In this document: one piece after another, positions 24,601 through 35,527 of the stretch
How positions within the stretch are numbered: position 1 is the first letter of the stretch
Layout of the letters: each line of letters begins with the position of its first letter
Source: Liquidambar formosana
Taxonomy: Eukaryota; Streptophyta; Magnoliopsida; Saxifragales; Altingiaceae
Assembly: GCA_039720395.1 (NCBI GenBank)
Contig: CM077820.1
Coordinates: 17,257,923-17,321,922, forward strand
Length of the DNA: 64,000 nucleotides
Direction: 5' to 3'
The notes under the pieces: model-generated
What the model was told of the DNA's origin: nothing
Database searches by the model: none
What the model saw: only the letters and a program-made list of their open reading frames with translations
Position numbers and translations under genes: made by a program

Positions 24601-26599
24601 TGTTGGCCAAGAAGAAGGTCCCCCCATTCGATGCAGAAGTGGTCCTTTTATAGGCGAAGAATTAGGGTTTCGGGGTATGGAGCTAGGGTTTCTCTGGTTC
24701 CCAGTCGTCACAGGCTGGATGTGCAGTAGGCTCCATCCATATAAGGCAACAGGGGAAATGGGGGGAAAAATTCGAATACTGGAATATTAACATGCGTACG
24801 CATAAATGTAAAGTGCGTACGCACAAATTAAAGGTGCGTAAGCACAAAGGAATGGGCTGGGCTTCTTTGGGCCAGGCTGCGGCTGCGACCACATCAGCTC
24901 TTTGGAGATCACTTGTTAGTCATTTCAAGTTAGGCTACCCTTCATCACCGGGCTTAAAGGGGTGGGCTTGGAATATTTGGGCGGCACAAAACGGGGTGTT
25001 AGAGTACATTGCGTACATAATATACCCTCGTTTAGTACACTTGGGGTCAGGACTATGTTTGGGATTTTTTATACATTTTAGGGTACTGAAATGATCTTTG
25101 GGGTAGTATAATTTATTTGAAAGAACAATAAACAATGTTACAATGTGTTAAGGGTATAAGCATGTTATAATGAATTTGTAATTTATTTGGAAAAAAAAAA
25201 AAATTATGAATGAAAAGATAGAACGCATGTGTTTTGACTTTAGTGTGTACATTTTAAGTAACTAATGCGTACATGTTTCAAGTTCATTGTGTACATATTA
25301 TATCCCCGTTTAGTACACTTGGGGTCGGGACCACGTTTGGGATTATTTTTTACACATTTTAGGGTACTAAAATGATCTTTGGGATAGTAAAATTTATTTG
25401 AAAGAATAATAAATAATTTTACGATGTGTTAACGGTATAAGCATGTTATAATGAATTAGTAACTTATTTTTTAAAAAAAGAATATACAAATGAAAATATA
25501 GAATACGCGTTTTGACTTTAGTGCGTACATTTTAAATAATCAATGCGTACATGTTTCAAGTTCATTGCGTACATATTATATACTCGTTTAGTACACTTGG
25601 GGTCAGGATTATGTTTGGGATTTTTTTTTTACACATTTTAAGGTACTGAAATGATCTTTGGGGTAGTAAAATTTATTTAAAAGAATAATAAACAATGTTA
25701 CGTTGTGTTAAGGGTATAAGCATATTATAATGAATTTGTAATTTATTGGGGAAAAAAAAATTATGAATGAAAAGATAAAACGCATATTCTTTGATTTCAG
25801 TGTGTACATTTTAAGTAACCAATGCGTACATGTTTCAAGTTCATTGTGTACTTATTATATCCCCGTTTAGTACACTTGGGGTCGGGACCATGTTTGGGAT
25901 TATTTTTTACACATTTTAGGATACTAAAATAATCTTTGGGGTAGTAAAATTTATTTGAAAGAGTAATAAACAATTTTACGATGTGTTAAGGGTATAAGCA
26001 TATTATAATGAATTAGAAACTTATTTGAAAGAAAAAAAAAAGAATATACAAATGAAAAGATAGAACACGTGTTTTGACTTTAGTGCGTACATTTTAAGTA
26101 ACCAATGCGTACATGTTTCAAGTTCATTGCGTACATATTATATCATCGTTTAGTACACTTGGGGTCAGGACCATGTTTGGGATTTTTTACACATGTTAGG
26201 GTACTGAAATGATCTTTGGGTAGTAAAATTTATTTGAAAGGATAATAAACAATGTTACAATTTGTTAAGGGTATAAGCATGTTATAATGAATTTGTAATT
26301 TATTTGGAAAAAAAAAGAAATTATGAATGAAAAGATAAAACGCATGTGTTTTGACTTTAGTGTGTACATTTTAAGTAACCAATGCGTACATGTTTCTAGT
26401 TCATTGCGTACATATTATATCCCCGTTTAGTACACTTGGGGTCGGGACCACGTTTGGGATTATTTTTTTACACATTTTAGGATACTAAAATGATATTTGG
26501 GGTAGTAAAATTTATTTGAAAGAATAATAAACAATTTTACGATGTTTTAAGGGTGTAAGCATATTATAATGAAGTAGTAACTTATTTGAAAAAAAAAAA
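21680..26599 (+). repeat. Tandem array of ~280-bp units, left arm (13 units)
   Basis: Unit starts, judged from ACACATTTTAGGGTACT, lie near 21684, 21960, 22240, 22517, 22802, 23080, 23357, 25072, 25352, 25633, 25908, 26189 and 26470. Two unit types occur. Type A has GTACTGAAATG, AATGTTAC and GAATTTGTAATTTATTTGG. Type B has GTACTAAAATG, AATTTTAC and GAATTAGTAACTTATTTG. They mostly alternate, giving a ~560-bp dimer. A 1.42-kb insertion interrupts the array at 23580-25002. Confidence 0.9.
23580..25002 (-). mobile_element. LTR-like insertion in the left array
   Basis: 1423 bp inserted in the satellite with AGTAC on both sides (23575-23579 and 25003-25007). One end is TGTGAGCGCCGCGTCC, the other GGGGTGTTAG. 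It contains GGGAAGGTGTTAGGCACCCA (about 23754), a phrase common in plant LTRs, and on the minus strand a TATAAAAGG box near 24645-24655, which is why I orient it as minus. Palindromic GTGCGTACGCAC words cluster at 24041-24100 and 24792-24845. No internal coding region, so a solo LTR is the likeliest reading, although one end lacks the canonical CA. Confidence 0.65.
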
Positions 26600-29500
26600 T
26601 TTTACTAATTCATTATAACATGCTTATACCCTTAACACATCGTAAAATTGTTTATTATTCTTTCAAATAAATTTTACTACCCCAAATATCATTTTAGTAC
26701 CCTAAAATGTGTAAAAAATAATCCCAAACGTGGTCCCGACCCCAAGTGTACTAAACGGGGATATAATATGTACGCAATGAACTTGAAACATGTACGCAGT
26801 GGTTACTTAAAATGTACACACTAAAGTCAAAACACATGCGTTCTATCTTTTCATTTATAATTTCTTTTTTTTTCCAAATAAATTACAAATTCATTATAAC
26901 ATGCTTATACCCTTAACAAATCGTAACATTATTTATTATCCTTTCAAATAAATTTTACTACCCAAAGATCATTTCAGTACCCTGACATGTGTAAAAAATC
27001 CCAAACATGGTTCTGACCCCAAGTGTACTAAACGATGATATAATATGTACGCAAAGAACTTGAAACATGTACGCATTAGTTACTTAAAATGTACGCACTA
27101 AAGTCAAAACACGTGTTCTATCTTTTCATTTGTATATTCTTTTTTTTTTCTTTCAAATAAGTTTCTAATTCATTATAATATGCTTATACCCTTAACACAT
27201 CGTAAAATTGTTTATTACTCTTTCAAATAAATTTTACTACCCCAAAGATTATTTTAGTATCCTAAAATGTGTAAAAAATAATCCCAAACATGGTCCCGAC
27301 CCCAAGTGTATTAAACGGGGATATAATAAGTACGCAATGAACTTGAAACATGTACGCATTGGTTACTTAAAATGTACACACTGAAATCAAAGCATATGCG
27401 TTTTATCTTTTCATTCATAATTTTTTTTCCCCCAATAAGTTTCAAATTCATTATAATATGCTTATACCCTTAACACAACGTAACATTGTTTATTATTCTT
27501 TCAAATAAATTTTACTACCCCAAAGATCATTTCAGTACCTTAAAATGTGTAAAAAAAAAATCTCAAACATAGTCCTGACCCCAAGTGTACTAAACGAATA
27601 TATAATATGTACGCAATGAACTTGAAACATGTACGCATTGGTTATTTAAAATGTACGTACTAAAGTCGAAACGCGTATTCTATATTTTCATTTGTATATT
27701 CTTTTTTTAAAAAAATAAGTTACTAATTCATTATAACATGCTTATACCGTTAACACATCGTAAAATTATTTATTATTCTTTCAAATAAATTTTACTATCC
27801 CAAAGATCATTTTAGTACCCTAAAATGTGTAAAAAATAATCCCAAACGTGGTCTCGACCCCAAGTGTACTAAACGGGGATATAATATGTACACAATGAAC
27901 TTGAAACATGTACGCATTGGTTACTTAAAATGTACATACTAAAGTTAAAACACATGCGTTTTATCTTTTCATTCTTAATTTTTTTTTTCCAAATAAATTA
28001 CAAATTCATTATAACATGCTTATACCCTTAACACATCGTAACATTGTTTATTATTCTTTCAAATAAATTTTATTACCCCAAAGATCATTTCAGTATCCTA
28101 AAATGTGTAAAAAATCCCAAACATGGTCCTGACCCCAAGTGTACTAAACGAGGGTATATTATGTACGCATTGTACTTAAAACATGTACGCATTGGTTACT
28201 TAAAATGTACGCACTAAAGTGAAAACACGTGTTCTATCTTTTCATTTGTATATTCTTTTTTTTCTTTTCTTTTTTTCAAATAAATTACTAATTCATTATA
28301 ATATTCTTATACCCTTAACACATCGTAAAATTGTTTATTATTCTTTCATTCATAATTTTTTCACTGATAATCGTAAAATAAGTTACTGAAATCAAAGCAT
28401 ATGCGTTTTATCTTTTCATTCATAATTTTTTTTTCCCCCAATAAATTACAAATTCATTATAATATGCTTATACCCTTAACATAACGTAACATTATTTATT
28501 ATTCTTTCAAATAAATTTTACTACCCCAAAGATCATTTCAGTACCTTAAAATGTGTAAAAAAAATTCCCAAACATAGTCTTGACCCCAAGTGTACTAAAC
28601 AAGTATATAATATGTACGCAATGAACTTGAAACATGTACGCATTGGTTATTTAAAATGTACGCACTAAAGTCAAAACGCGTATTCTATATTTTCATTTGT
28701 ATATTCTTTTTTGAAAAAAATAAGTTACTAATTCATTATAACATGCTTATACCGTTAACACATCGTAAAATTATTTATTATTCTTTCAAATAAATTTTAC
28801 TATCCCAAAGATCATTTTAGTACCCTAAAATGTGTAAAAAATAATCCCAAACGTGGTCCCGACCCCAAGTGTACTAAACGGGGATATAATATGTACACAA
28901 TGAACTTGAAACATGCACGCATTGGTTACTTAAAATGTACACACTAAAGTCAAAACACATGCGTTCTATCTTTTCATTCATAATTTTTTTTTTTCCAAAT
29001 AAATTACAAATTCATTATAACATGCTTATACCCTTAACACATTGTAACATTGTTTATTATTCTTTCAAATAAATTATACTACCCCAAAGATCATTTCAGT
29101 ACCCTAAAATGTGTAAAAAATCCCAAACATGGTCCTGACCCCAAGTGTACTAAACGAGGGTATATTATGTACGCAATGTACTCTAACACCCCGTTTTGTG
29201 CCGCCCAAATATTCCAAGCCCACCCCTTAAAGCCCGATGATGAAGGGTAGCCCAACTTGAAATGACTAACAAGTGATCTCCAAAGAGCTGATGTGGTCGC
29301 AGCCGCAACCTGGCCCAAAGAAGCCCAGCCCATTCCTTTGTGCTTATGCACCTTTAATTTGTGCGTACGCACCTTACATTTATGCGTACGCATGTTAATA
29401 TTCCAGTATTCGAATTTTTCCCCCCATTTCCCCAGTTGCCTTATGGATGGAGCCTACTGCACATCCAGTCTGTGACGGCTGGGAACCAAAGAAACCCTAG

Positions 29501-32500
29501 CTCCATACCCCGAAACCCTAATTCTTCGCCTATAAAAGGACCACTTCCGCATCGAATGGGGGGACCTTCTTCTTGGCCACCACTACCCGAAAACCTGCAC
29601 AAACCCTAGAGCCATTAACCCAAATCCAGAGGCGGCGGCTGCGCTTGCGGAGGCTTAGAAGAGAGAACTTGTTAGCGTATTCATTGGGATTCACCCAAAC
29701 CTGAGGGTAACATCTTCTTTTGATTCATTTGCTCAAGTTTGGGAATAATCATTAATTGTTCTCTTAAGTATATTCTCAAATGTGCATGATTTCATTGAAT
29801 GCTATGATTTTAGACTTACTTAGGTGTTCTCAATTAAATGCTTCATGACTGGATTTATGCTTTGTATCATATATTAGGTGTGTTCAATGTCATTCATTGT
29901 CTTCGCATGATTGAACATGATGTTTTAAATACAAAAATCCATGTTCAGGTTTAGAATGGAATGATAAATAATAGGGCATTTCTATGTAAATTAGGAATCT
30001 GCACGTTGCATCTTTTTACAGCATTGCATAAGTAGCATAAGAGATTCAAATATATTCTGCTTGTTTTCTCGAATCTGCCACTATTTGTGCGTACGTGCAT
30101 ATTAAAGGTGCGTACACACCTTATGTTTATGCGTACGCACATTTAGGATGTTTTGCTAATCCATCTTTTTGCAGGCAGCGATAAATCCTTCCCCCTTTTC
30201 TTCTTTCGCAGCTACTGTTTATTCTGTTTATCAATTTTATCTTCTGTTTGGTTATTTATTTGCATATTTTTTTTATTCATATAATGTCATCCTGTGTGCC
30301 ATTGTCGCTTGATATATTTGTCGCATGAATAAGGGTTGAACTCAATTAATATTTCTCGTTAATTAAAGCCAACAAAATGCGTGTGGAGGCCGGATTCAGC
30401 CGGGCGTTGTCGGGTGCCTAACACCTTCCCGACAACGTACCTTAACTCCGAACCTTAATTCTTTGGGTAATGACGAGTGGGCCTCTTGCTAGGGGTCAAT
30501 CGGTTCCCGGGGCCAAACCGGGTGGCGACTCCCTCTCCGCCCTAATCATCCGTGGTTAGCGGCGTACTACTAAACCGGCGTGGTTCAGGACGCGGCGCTC
30601 ACAGTACTTAAAACATGTACGCATTGGTTACTTAAAATGTACGCACTAAAGTCAAAACACGTGTTCTATCTTTTCATTTGTATATTCTTTTTTTTTTTTT
30701 TTTTTCAAATAAGTTACTAATTCATTATAATGTGCTTATACCCTTAACACATCATAAAATTGTTTATTATTCTTTCAAGTAAATTTTACTACCTAAAAGA
30801 TCATTTTAGTACCCTAAAATGTGTAAAAAATAATACCAAATGTGGTCCAGACCCCAAGTGTACTAAACGGGGATATAATATGTACGCAATGAACTTGAAA
30901 CATGTACGCATTGATTACTTAAAATGTACACACTGAAGTCAAAACACATGCGTTTTATTTTTTCATTCATAATTTTTTTTCCCAAATAAATTACAAATTC
31001 ATTATAATATGCTTATACCCTTAACACATCGTAACATTGTTTATTAATCTTTCAAATAAATTTTACTACCCCAAAGATCATTTCAGTACCCTAAAATGTG
31101 TAAAAAAATCCCAAACATGGTCTTGACCCCAAATGTACTAAACGGGGATATAATATGTACGCAATGAATTTGAAACATATACGCATTGGTTACTTAAAAT
31201 GTATACACTAAAGTCAAAAGACATGCATTCTATCTTTTCATTCATAATTTTTTTTTTCCAAATAAATTACAAATTCATTATAACATGTTTATACCTTTAA
31301 TACATCGTAACATTGTTTATTATTTTTTAAAATAAATTTTACTACCCCAAAAATCATTTCATTACCCTAAAATGTGTAAAAAATCCCAAACGTGGTCCTG
31401 ACCCAAGTGTACTAAACGAGGATATAATATGTACGCAATGAACTTGAAACATGTACGCATTGGTTACTTAAAATGTACGCACTAAAGTCAAAACACGTGT
31501 TTTATCTTTTCATTTGTATATTCTTTTTTTTTTTTTTTTTTTCAAATAAGTTACTAATTCATTATAATATGCTTATACCCTTAACACATCATAAAATACC
31601 TTATTATTCTTTCAAATAAATTTTACTACCCCAAAGATCATTTTAGTACCCTAAAATGTGTAAAAAAATAATCCCAAATGTGGTCCCGACCCTAAGTGTA
31701 CTAAACGGAGATATAATATGTACGCAATGAACTTGAAACATGTATGCATTGGTTACTTATAATGTACACACTGAAGTCAAAACACATGCATTTTATCTTT
31801 TCATTCATAATTTTTTTTCCCCAAATAAATTACAAATTCATTATAATATGCTTATACTCTTAACACAACGTAACATTGTTTATTATTTTTTCAAATAAAT
31901 TTTACTACCCCAAAGATCATTTCTGTACCCTAAAATGTGTAAAAAAATCCCAAACATAGTCTTGACCCCAAGTGTACTAAGCGAGGATATAATATATACG
32001 CAATGAACTTGAAACATGTACGCATTAGTTATTTAAAATGTACGCACTAAAGTCAAAACGCATGTTCTATCTTTTCATTTTTATATATATATATATATAT
32101 TTTTTTTCAAATAAGTTACTAATTCATTATAACATGCTTATACCCTTAACACATCGTAAAATTGTTTATTATTCTTTCAAATAAATTTTACAACCCCAAA
32201 GATCATTTTAGTACCCTAAAATGTGTAAAAAAAAATCTCAAATTTGGTCCCGACCCCAAGTGTACTAAATGGGGATATATTATGTACGCAATGAACTTGA
32301 AACATATACACAATGGTTACTTAAAATGTACACACTAAAGTCAAAACACATGCGTTCTATCTTGTCATTTGTAATTTTTTTTTTCAAATAAATTACTAAT
32401 TCATTATAACATGTTTATACCCTTAATACATCGTAAAATTGTTTATTATTTTTTCTTGTAAATTTTACTACCCCAATGATCCTTTCAGTACCCTAAAATT
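26600..32500 (-). repeat. Tandem array of ~280-bp units, right arm (inverted, about 16-17 units)
   Basis: Same A and B units in reverse orientation, marked by CCTAAAATGTGTAAAA near 26701, 26985, 27260, 27542, 27822, 28098, 28548, 28823, 29101, 30822, 31092, 31370, 31653, 31931, 32217 and 32492. A truncated unit lies around 28265-28385. Outside the insertion both arms have seven units; inside it the right arm has three more than the left. Confidence 0.9.
29183..30603 (+). mobile_element. LTR-like insertion in the right array (mirror copy)
   Basis: 1421 bp, near-identical reverse copy of 23580-25002, starting CTAACACCCCGTTTTGTG and ending GGCGCTCACA. GTACT flanks it at 29178-29182 and 30604-30608. 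TATAAAAGG at about 29531-29539 marks the plus-strand orientation. The paralogous uninterrupted unit at 28161-28185 shows one GTACT at the same place, confirming the 5-bp duplication. Confidence 0.7.
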
Positions 32501-32557
32501 GTAGTTAGTGATTATTGACTATTCTTGGATGGGTTCAGGGTTTACCCATAAGGGGTT

Positions 32558-32562
<5 letters not shown>

Positions 32563-32608
<46 letters not shown>
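32563..32608. repeat. TA microsatellite, right arm
   Basis: Mirror of the run at 21582-21619, slightly longer. Confidence 0.9.
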
Positions 32609-32613
<5 letters not shown>

Positions 32614-32659
32614 ATAGCCCCATGAAGAAGGCTCTAAAGTTTAAAAAAAAAAAAAATCA

Positions 32660-33668
32660 GCATGTGTGAATGATATTGGACTCATTGCAGTGGGAAAATC
32701 CAACAACATAATTAAGGTATTTTAAATCACATCTATAAAATAATACTATATTAAGTGTAAAGAAGCCACATTTCTTACCTCAATCGCGAGCAATACCAAC
32801 CCAAATCCATGTGATAGATACTGACGATGTGAATGCAGCATTAATGCTCCCTAGGGTTCTCCCGAGAACCGATAAAATCTGATAATTATACATACGTGAT
32901 CTTTAGGTAAATTTCAAAATAAATATAACGTACTCAAAAATTACTATTGGCCTTCTGATAGTGAACTATGGTCCCAAAATGATCAAAATAATTTTTAAAA
33001 CACTCTTTATAATTTTTGGGAATTTTTCATAATTTTCAAGAATTTTCTGTAATGTTTGGAATTTTCTAGTATATTCTGGAATTTTTAACAAATATTAAAT
33101 TGGCCAAAAAGTCAAACTATAGTCAAATTTAGTCAAAATAGTCAACCAAGGTCCCACATGGTAGGGCCCGCTAAGAGGAGCCCAATGGTCAAATTTGGGG
33201 TTCATATGATTATCGTATTGCTTTTAAATGCATGAGAACACAGTAAGATATACGGATGCACCCACACAGGATCATAGTCCTATGGGTCATCTTCAACCTC
33301 CCGCGGGTTGCATTTTGTAACCCGGTTACACCGTGTGTTCAACGGGCCAACTTTGACGATTAATATCTCCCTCGTTTCTTAACCGTTTTCAATCATTCAA
33401 GTATCAAATCGAAGCTCACGCGGAGTACTACGTGCGTATATAAATTTTTCATTCAAAATCCCATAAAATCATATTCGTTTTTAAGCCTAAAATTTCGGGT
33501 TTTCATGATCCAAAATTCTGAAATTTCTAAAACTTCCATCTACGGTCATTTTCTCTGAAATTTGACACTACCATGGTGTTCCTTGCCCCCAAAAACATAA
33601 GGTAGGATCATCCTTTCCAAAAATAATTAAAGAAAATAAAATTATATATATATATATAATTCAGGTCA
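32660..33668 (-). repeat. LTR-like block in the right foldback arm
   Basis: Reverse copy of 20504-21515 with few differences, ending ATATAATTCAGGTCATCACA at about 33655-33672. Confidence 0.5.
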
Positions 33669-34264
33669 TCACATTCCTCGCCGCTGTTTCTTGCCGCCGG
33701 TGAGGGAGGAGGCTGTCGTTTGGATGGATGAGGGAGGTCGCCGTGAGATGTTGGTCCGTTAAGTTTCCTTGAGCGGGAGCTTGAAGGGAAGAGAAAGAAA
33801 GAGAGAGAGAGAGAGAGAGAGAGGGGCTGTGCATATGAAGACTGACAGAGATGAGAGAGAGAGAGAGGCAGATTGGACGGGTGCTGAGGGGGGATGAGAG
33901 AGAGATTGGACGGGTGCTGTGAAGGGGATGAGAGAGAGAGGATGGGCGATGTGCTTGCTATAGTGCAGAAGGGTAGAATGGGGAAGTAAAAACTAACACC
34001 ACACCCACCCTAGTTAAGGCCATCCTGAATGGTCATTACAAATTTTAGAATTCTGAGACCGTCCTTCGGCGGCAATACCATGAAATGATAGACTCAATCG
34101 GTAATTCCCCCAATATGGTACCCCCCATACGTGTCTCGTCGCATGTGAGAGTTACACTAGTGAGGTGCCACTCCTCCGTTCTTTGATGACACTTTTTTCA
34201 CTGAGATGGCCACTTGTCTGTCATCAAATGCGGCCCCTGTAGGCTGCAGACTGGAACTTGCTTT

Positions 34265-34270
34265 TATAAA
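34265..34270 (+). promoter_or_regulatory. TATA box of F-box gene 1
   Basis: TATAAA, 61 bp upstream of the chosen ATG and 154 bp after the end of the foldback element. It argues against the earlier in-frame ATG at 34214, which lies upstream of it. Confidence 0.55.
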
Positions 34271-34330
34271 CACGCCTGTCTCGTCCCGAAACAAAAGCCA
34301 CATAAAAACAGAGCATTCCACACTCCAAAT

Positions 34331-35527
34331 ATGACCCACATGTCTGAACCACTTCCAGCTGCCGACGAAATCACCAGCAACGACGACCTCTTAACCGAGA
34401 TCCTTCGTCGTCTACCCCTTAAATCCCTCCTCAAATTCAAGTCTGTCTCAAAACCCTGGCTTTCCCTCATCTGCAATCCACACTTCTCTCGCCGCCGAAA
34501 CCCCAACTCCATCTCCGGCCTATTCTTACAGAGATACACTCCGGACGGCTGTTTCGTAGACCCCAAGTTCGATTTCGTCCCTCTCGACGACTGCAAGCCG
34601 GAGCTCGCCCCCTTTCGATCTCTCCCTTTCGTCGACGGTCGGTCGGGTATTCGGCTTGTACATTCTTGCAATGGCTTACTCTGTTGTTTCACATTGGGAG
34701 TCAATGTTTTTGATCGCCGGTATTATATCTATAATCCCACTACCAGGCAATACACTCAGCTTCACAACATCAGGAACTGTGATCGCCCTCAAAGCGCTGT
34801 TATGGGTGTGAATTTGGCATTTGATCCTTCCAAGTCTCCACACTACAAAGTTGTTTGTGTTCTGGGTTTTGAAGATGGTGGCGATTATTCGATAAATTCG
34901 GATTGCCAGATTAAGATTTACTCGTCAGAGACCCGTCTTTGGAAGATTTCTGGGGGTGTCTTCTCTGCAAATAGGAATATCGATTTCAACCAAGGCGTGT
35001 TTTGGAATGGCGCCCTTCACTGGATATGCTGTTACCACGGGCCTTCCTTGTGTTTCGATGTGGATCAAGAGCGACTTCGAGAGATACCCATGCCTCCGAT
35101 TCCCGAATTTTTCCAGAGCGAAATCAGGTATTTCGGCGAGTCTCGAGACCATTTGCATATCGTTGCAATCCGCGGTCCTCGCTTAAAGAAATTCGATGTG
35201 TATGAGATGAGGAGAGACTACTCTGAGTGGTTTGTGAAGTATCACGTCGACCTTGATTCACTTACCACTTCGTTGCCTGAGATGGTGGTTCAGAGCTTCA
35301 TTAATCCGCCGCATTACTATGAATTTGGTATACTCTGCCTTCTTCGAGGCGAAACCGACGAAGAGTCGTATCTGGTCCTGCACGTACCTGGTAAGGCCAT
35401 ACGTTACAATCTCAAAGATCAGAGTTACGAGAAGCTTTGTGATGTTGAGGACATCGATTATGACGATCGTCCAAGATACAGGCATTCCAATGCTTATCGA
35501 TATGTTGAATGCCTCTCTTGGTTTTGA
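34331..35527 (+). CDS. F-box protein, At5g07610-like (paralogue 1)
   Basis: Single-exon gene of 398 codons. Start at 34331 (MTHMSEPLPAADEITSNDDL) is preferred because a TATA box lies at 34265; the frame is open upstream to 34214. Residues about 17-60 form the F-box (DLLTEILRRLPLKSLLKFKS VSKPWLSLI in two pieces), which would bind SKP1 within an SCF ubiquitin ligase. The rest is an F-box-associated region with the usual landmarks LVHSCNGLLCC, YYIYNPTTRQY, LAFDPSKSPHYKVVCV and FWNGALHWICCY, thought to select substrates. Acts probably in cytoplasm or nucleus; substrate unknown. Intact frame of normal family length. It is the first of three same-strand paralogues, and the giant foldback element ends only 219 bp upstream. 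Confidence 0.88.
   Translation: MTHMSEPLPAADEITSNDDLLTEILRRLPLKSLLKFKSVSKPWLSLICNPHFSRRRNPNSISGLFLQRYTPDGCFVDPKFDFVPLDDCKPELAPFRSLPFVDGRSGIRLVHSCNGLLCCFTLGVNVFDRRYYIYNPTTRQYTQLHNIRNCDRPQSAVMGVNLAFDPSKSPHYKVVCVLGFEDGGDYSINSDCQIKIYSSETRLWKISGGVFSANRNIDFNQGVFWNGALHWICCYHGPSLCFDVDQERLREIPMPPIPEFFQSEIRYFGESRDHLHIVAIRGPRLKKFDVYEMRRDYSEWFVKYHVDLDSLTTSLPEMVVQSFINPPHYYEFGILCLLRGETDEESYLVLHVPGKAIRYNLKDQSYEKLCDVEDIDYDDRPRYRHSNAYRYVECLSWF

Larger units (their letters stand above)
20068..34111. mobile_element. Giant foldback (Mutator-like) element, 14 kb near-palindrome
   Basis: The outermost sequence on the left is GGGGGAATTACCGATTGAGT and the right end is its reverse complement. The similarity continues inward along both arms to a flip point at about 26600. 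Directly outside both ends is the same 9-bp word AATATGGTA (20059-20067 and 34112-34120), the target-duplication length typical of Mutator-like elements. Arms are about 6.5 and 7.5 kb with practically no spacer. Each arm contains, from outside in: CT-rich sequence, an LTR-like block, a TA microsatellite, ~280-bp tandem units, a 1.42-kb insertion, and more tandem units. No transposase frame is present, so movement would depend on one supplied elsewhere. An inverted segmental duplication is the alternative, but it would not explain the flanking direct repeat. Confidence 0.8.

Noticed and set aside
26600..26600. Assembly artefact as the sole explanation of the palindrome
   Set aside because: The arms differ by scattered substitutions, unit number and indels, and a 9-bp direct repeat flanks the whole; a simple mirror artefact would give identical arms. 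Long reads should still confirm it.
24581..29609. Frames of 60-100 codons in the LTR-like insertions, present twice
   Set aside because: They are mirror copies of one non-coding insertion; they contain a TATA-like box and stops rather than a conserved protein.
21680..32500. CRISPR-like array
   Set aside because: Units are ~280 bp with no short conserved repeats and unique spacers, in a plant nuclear context.
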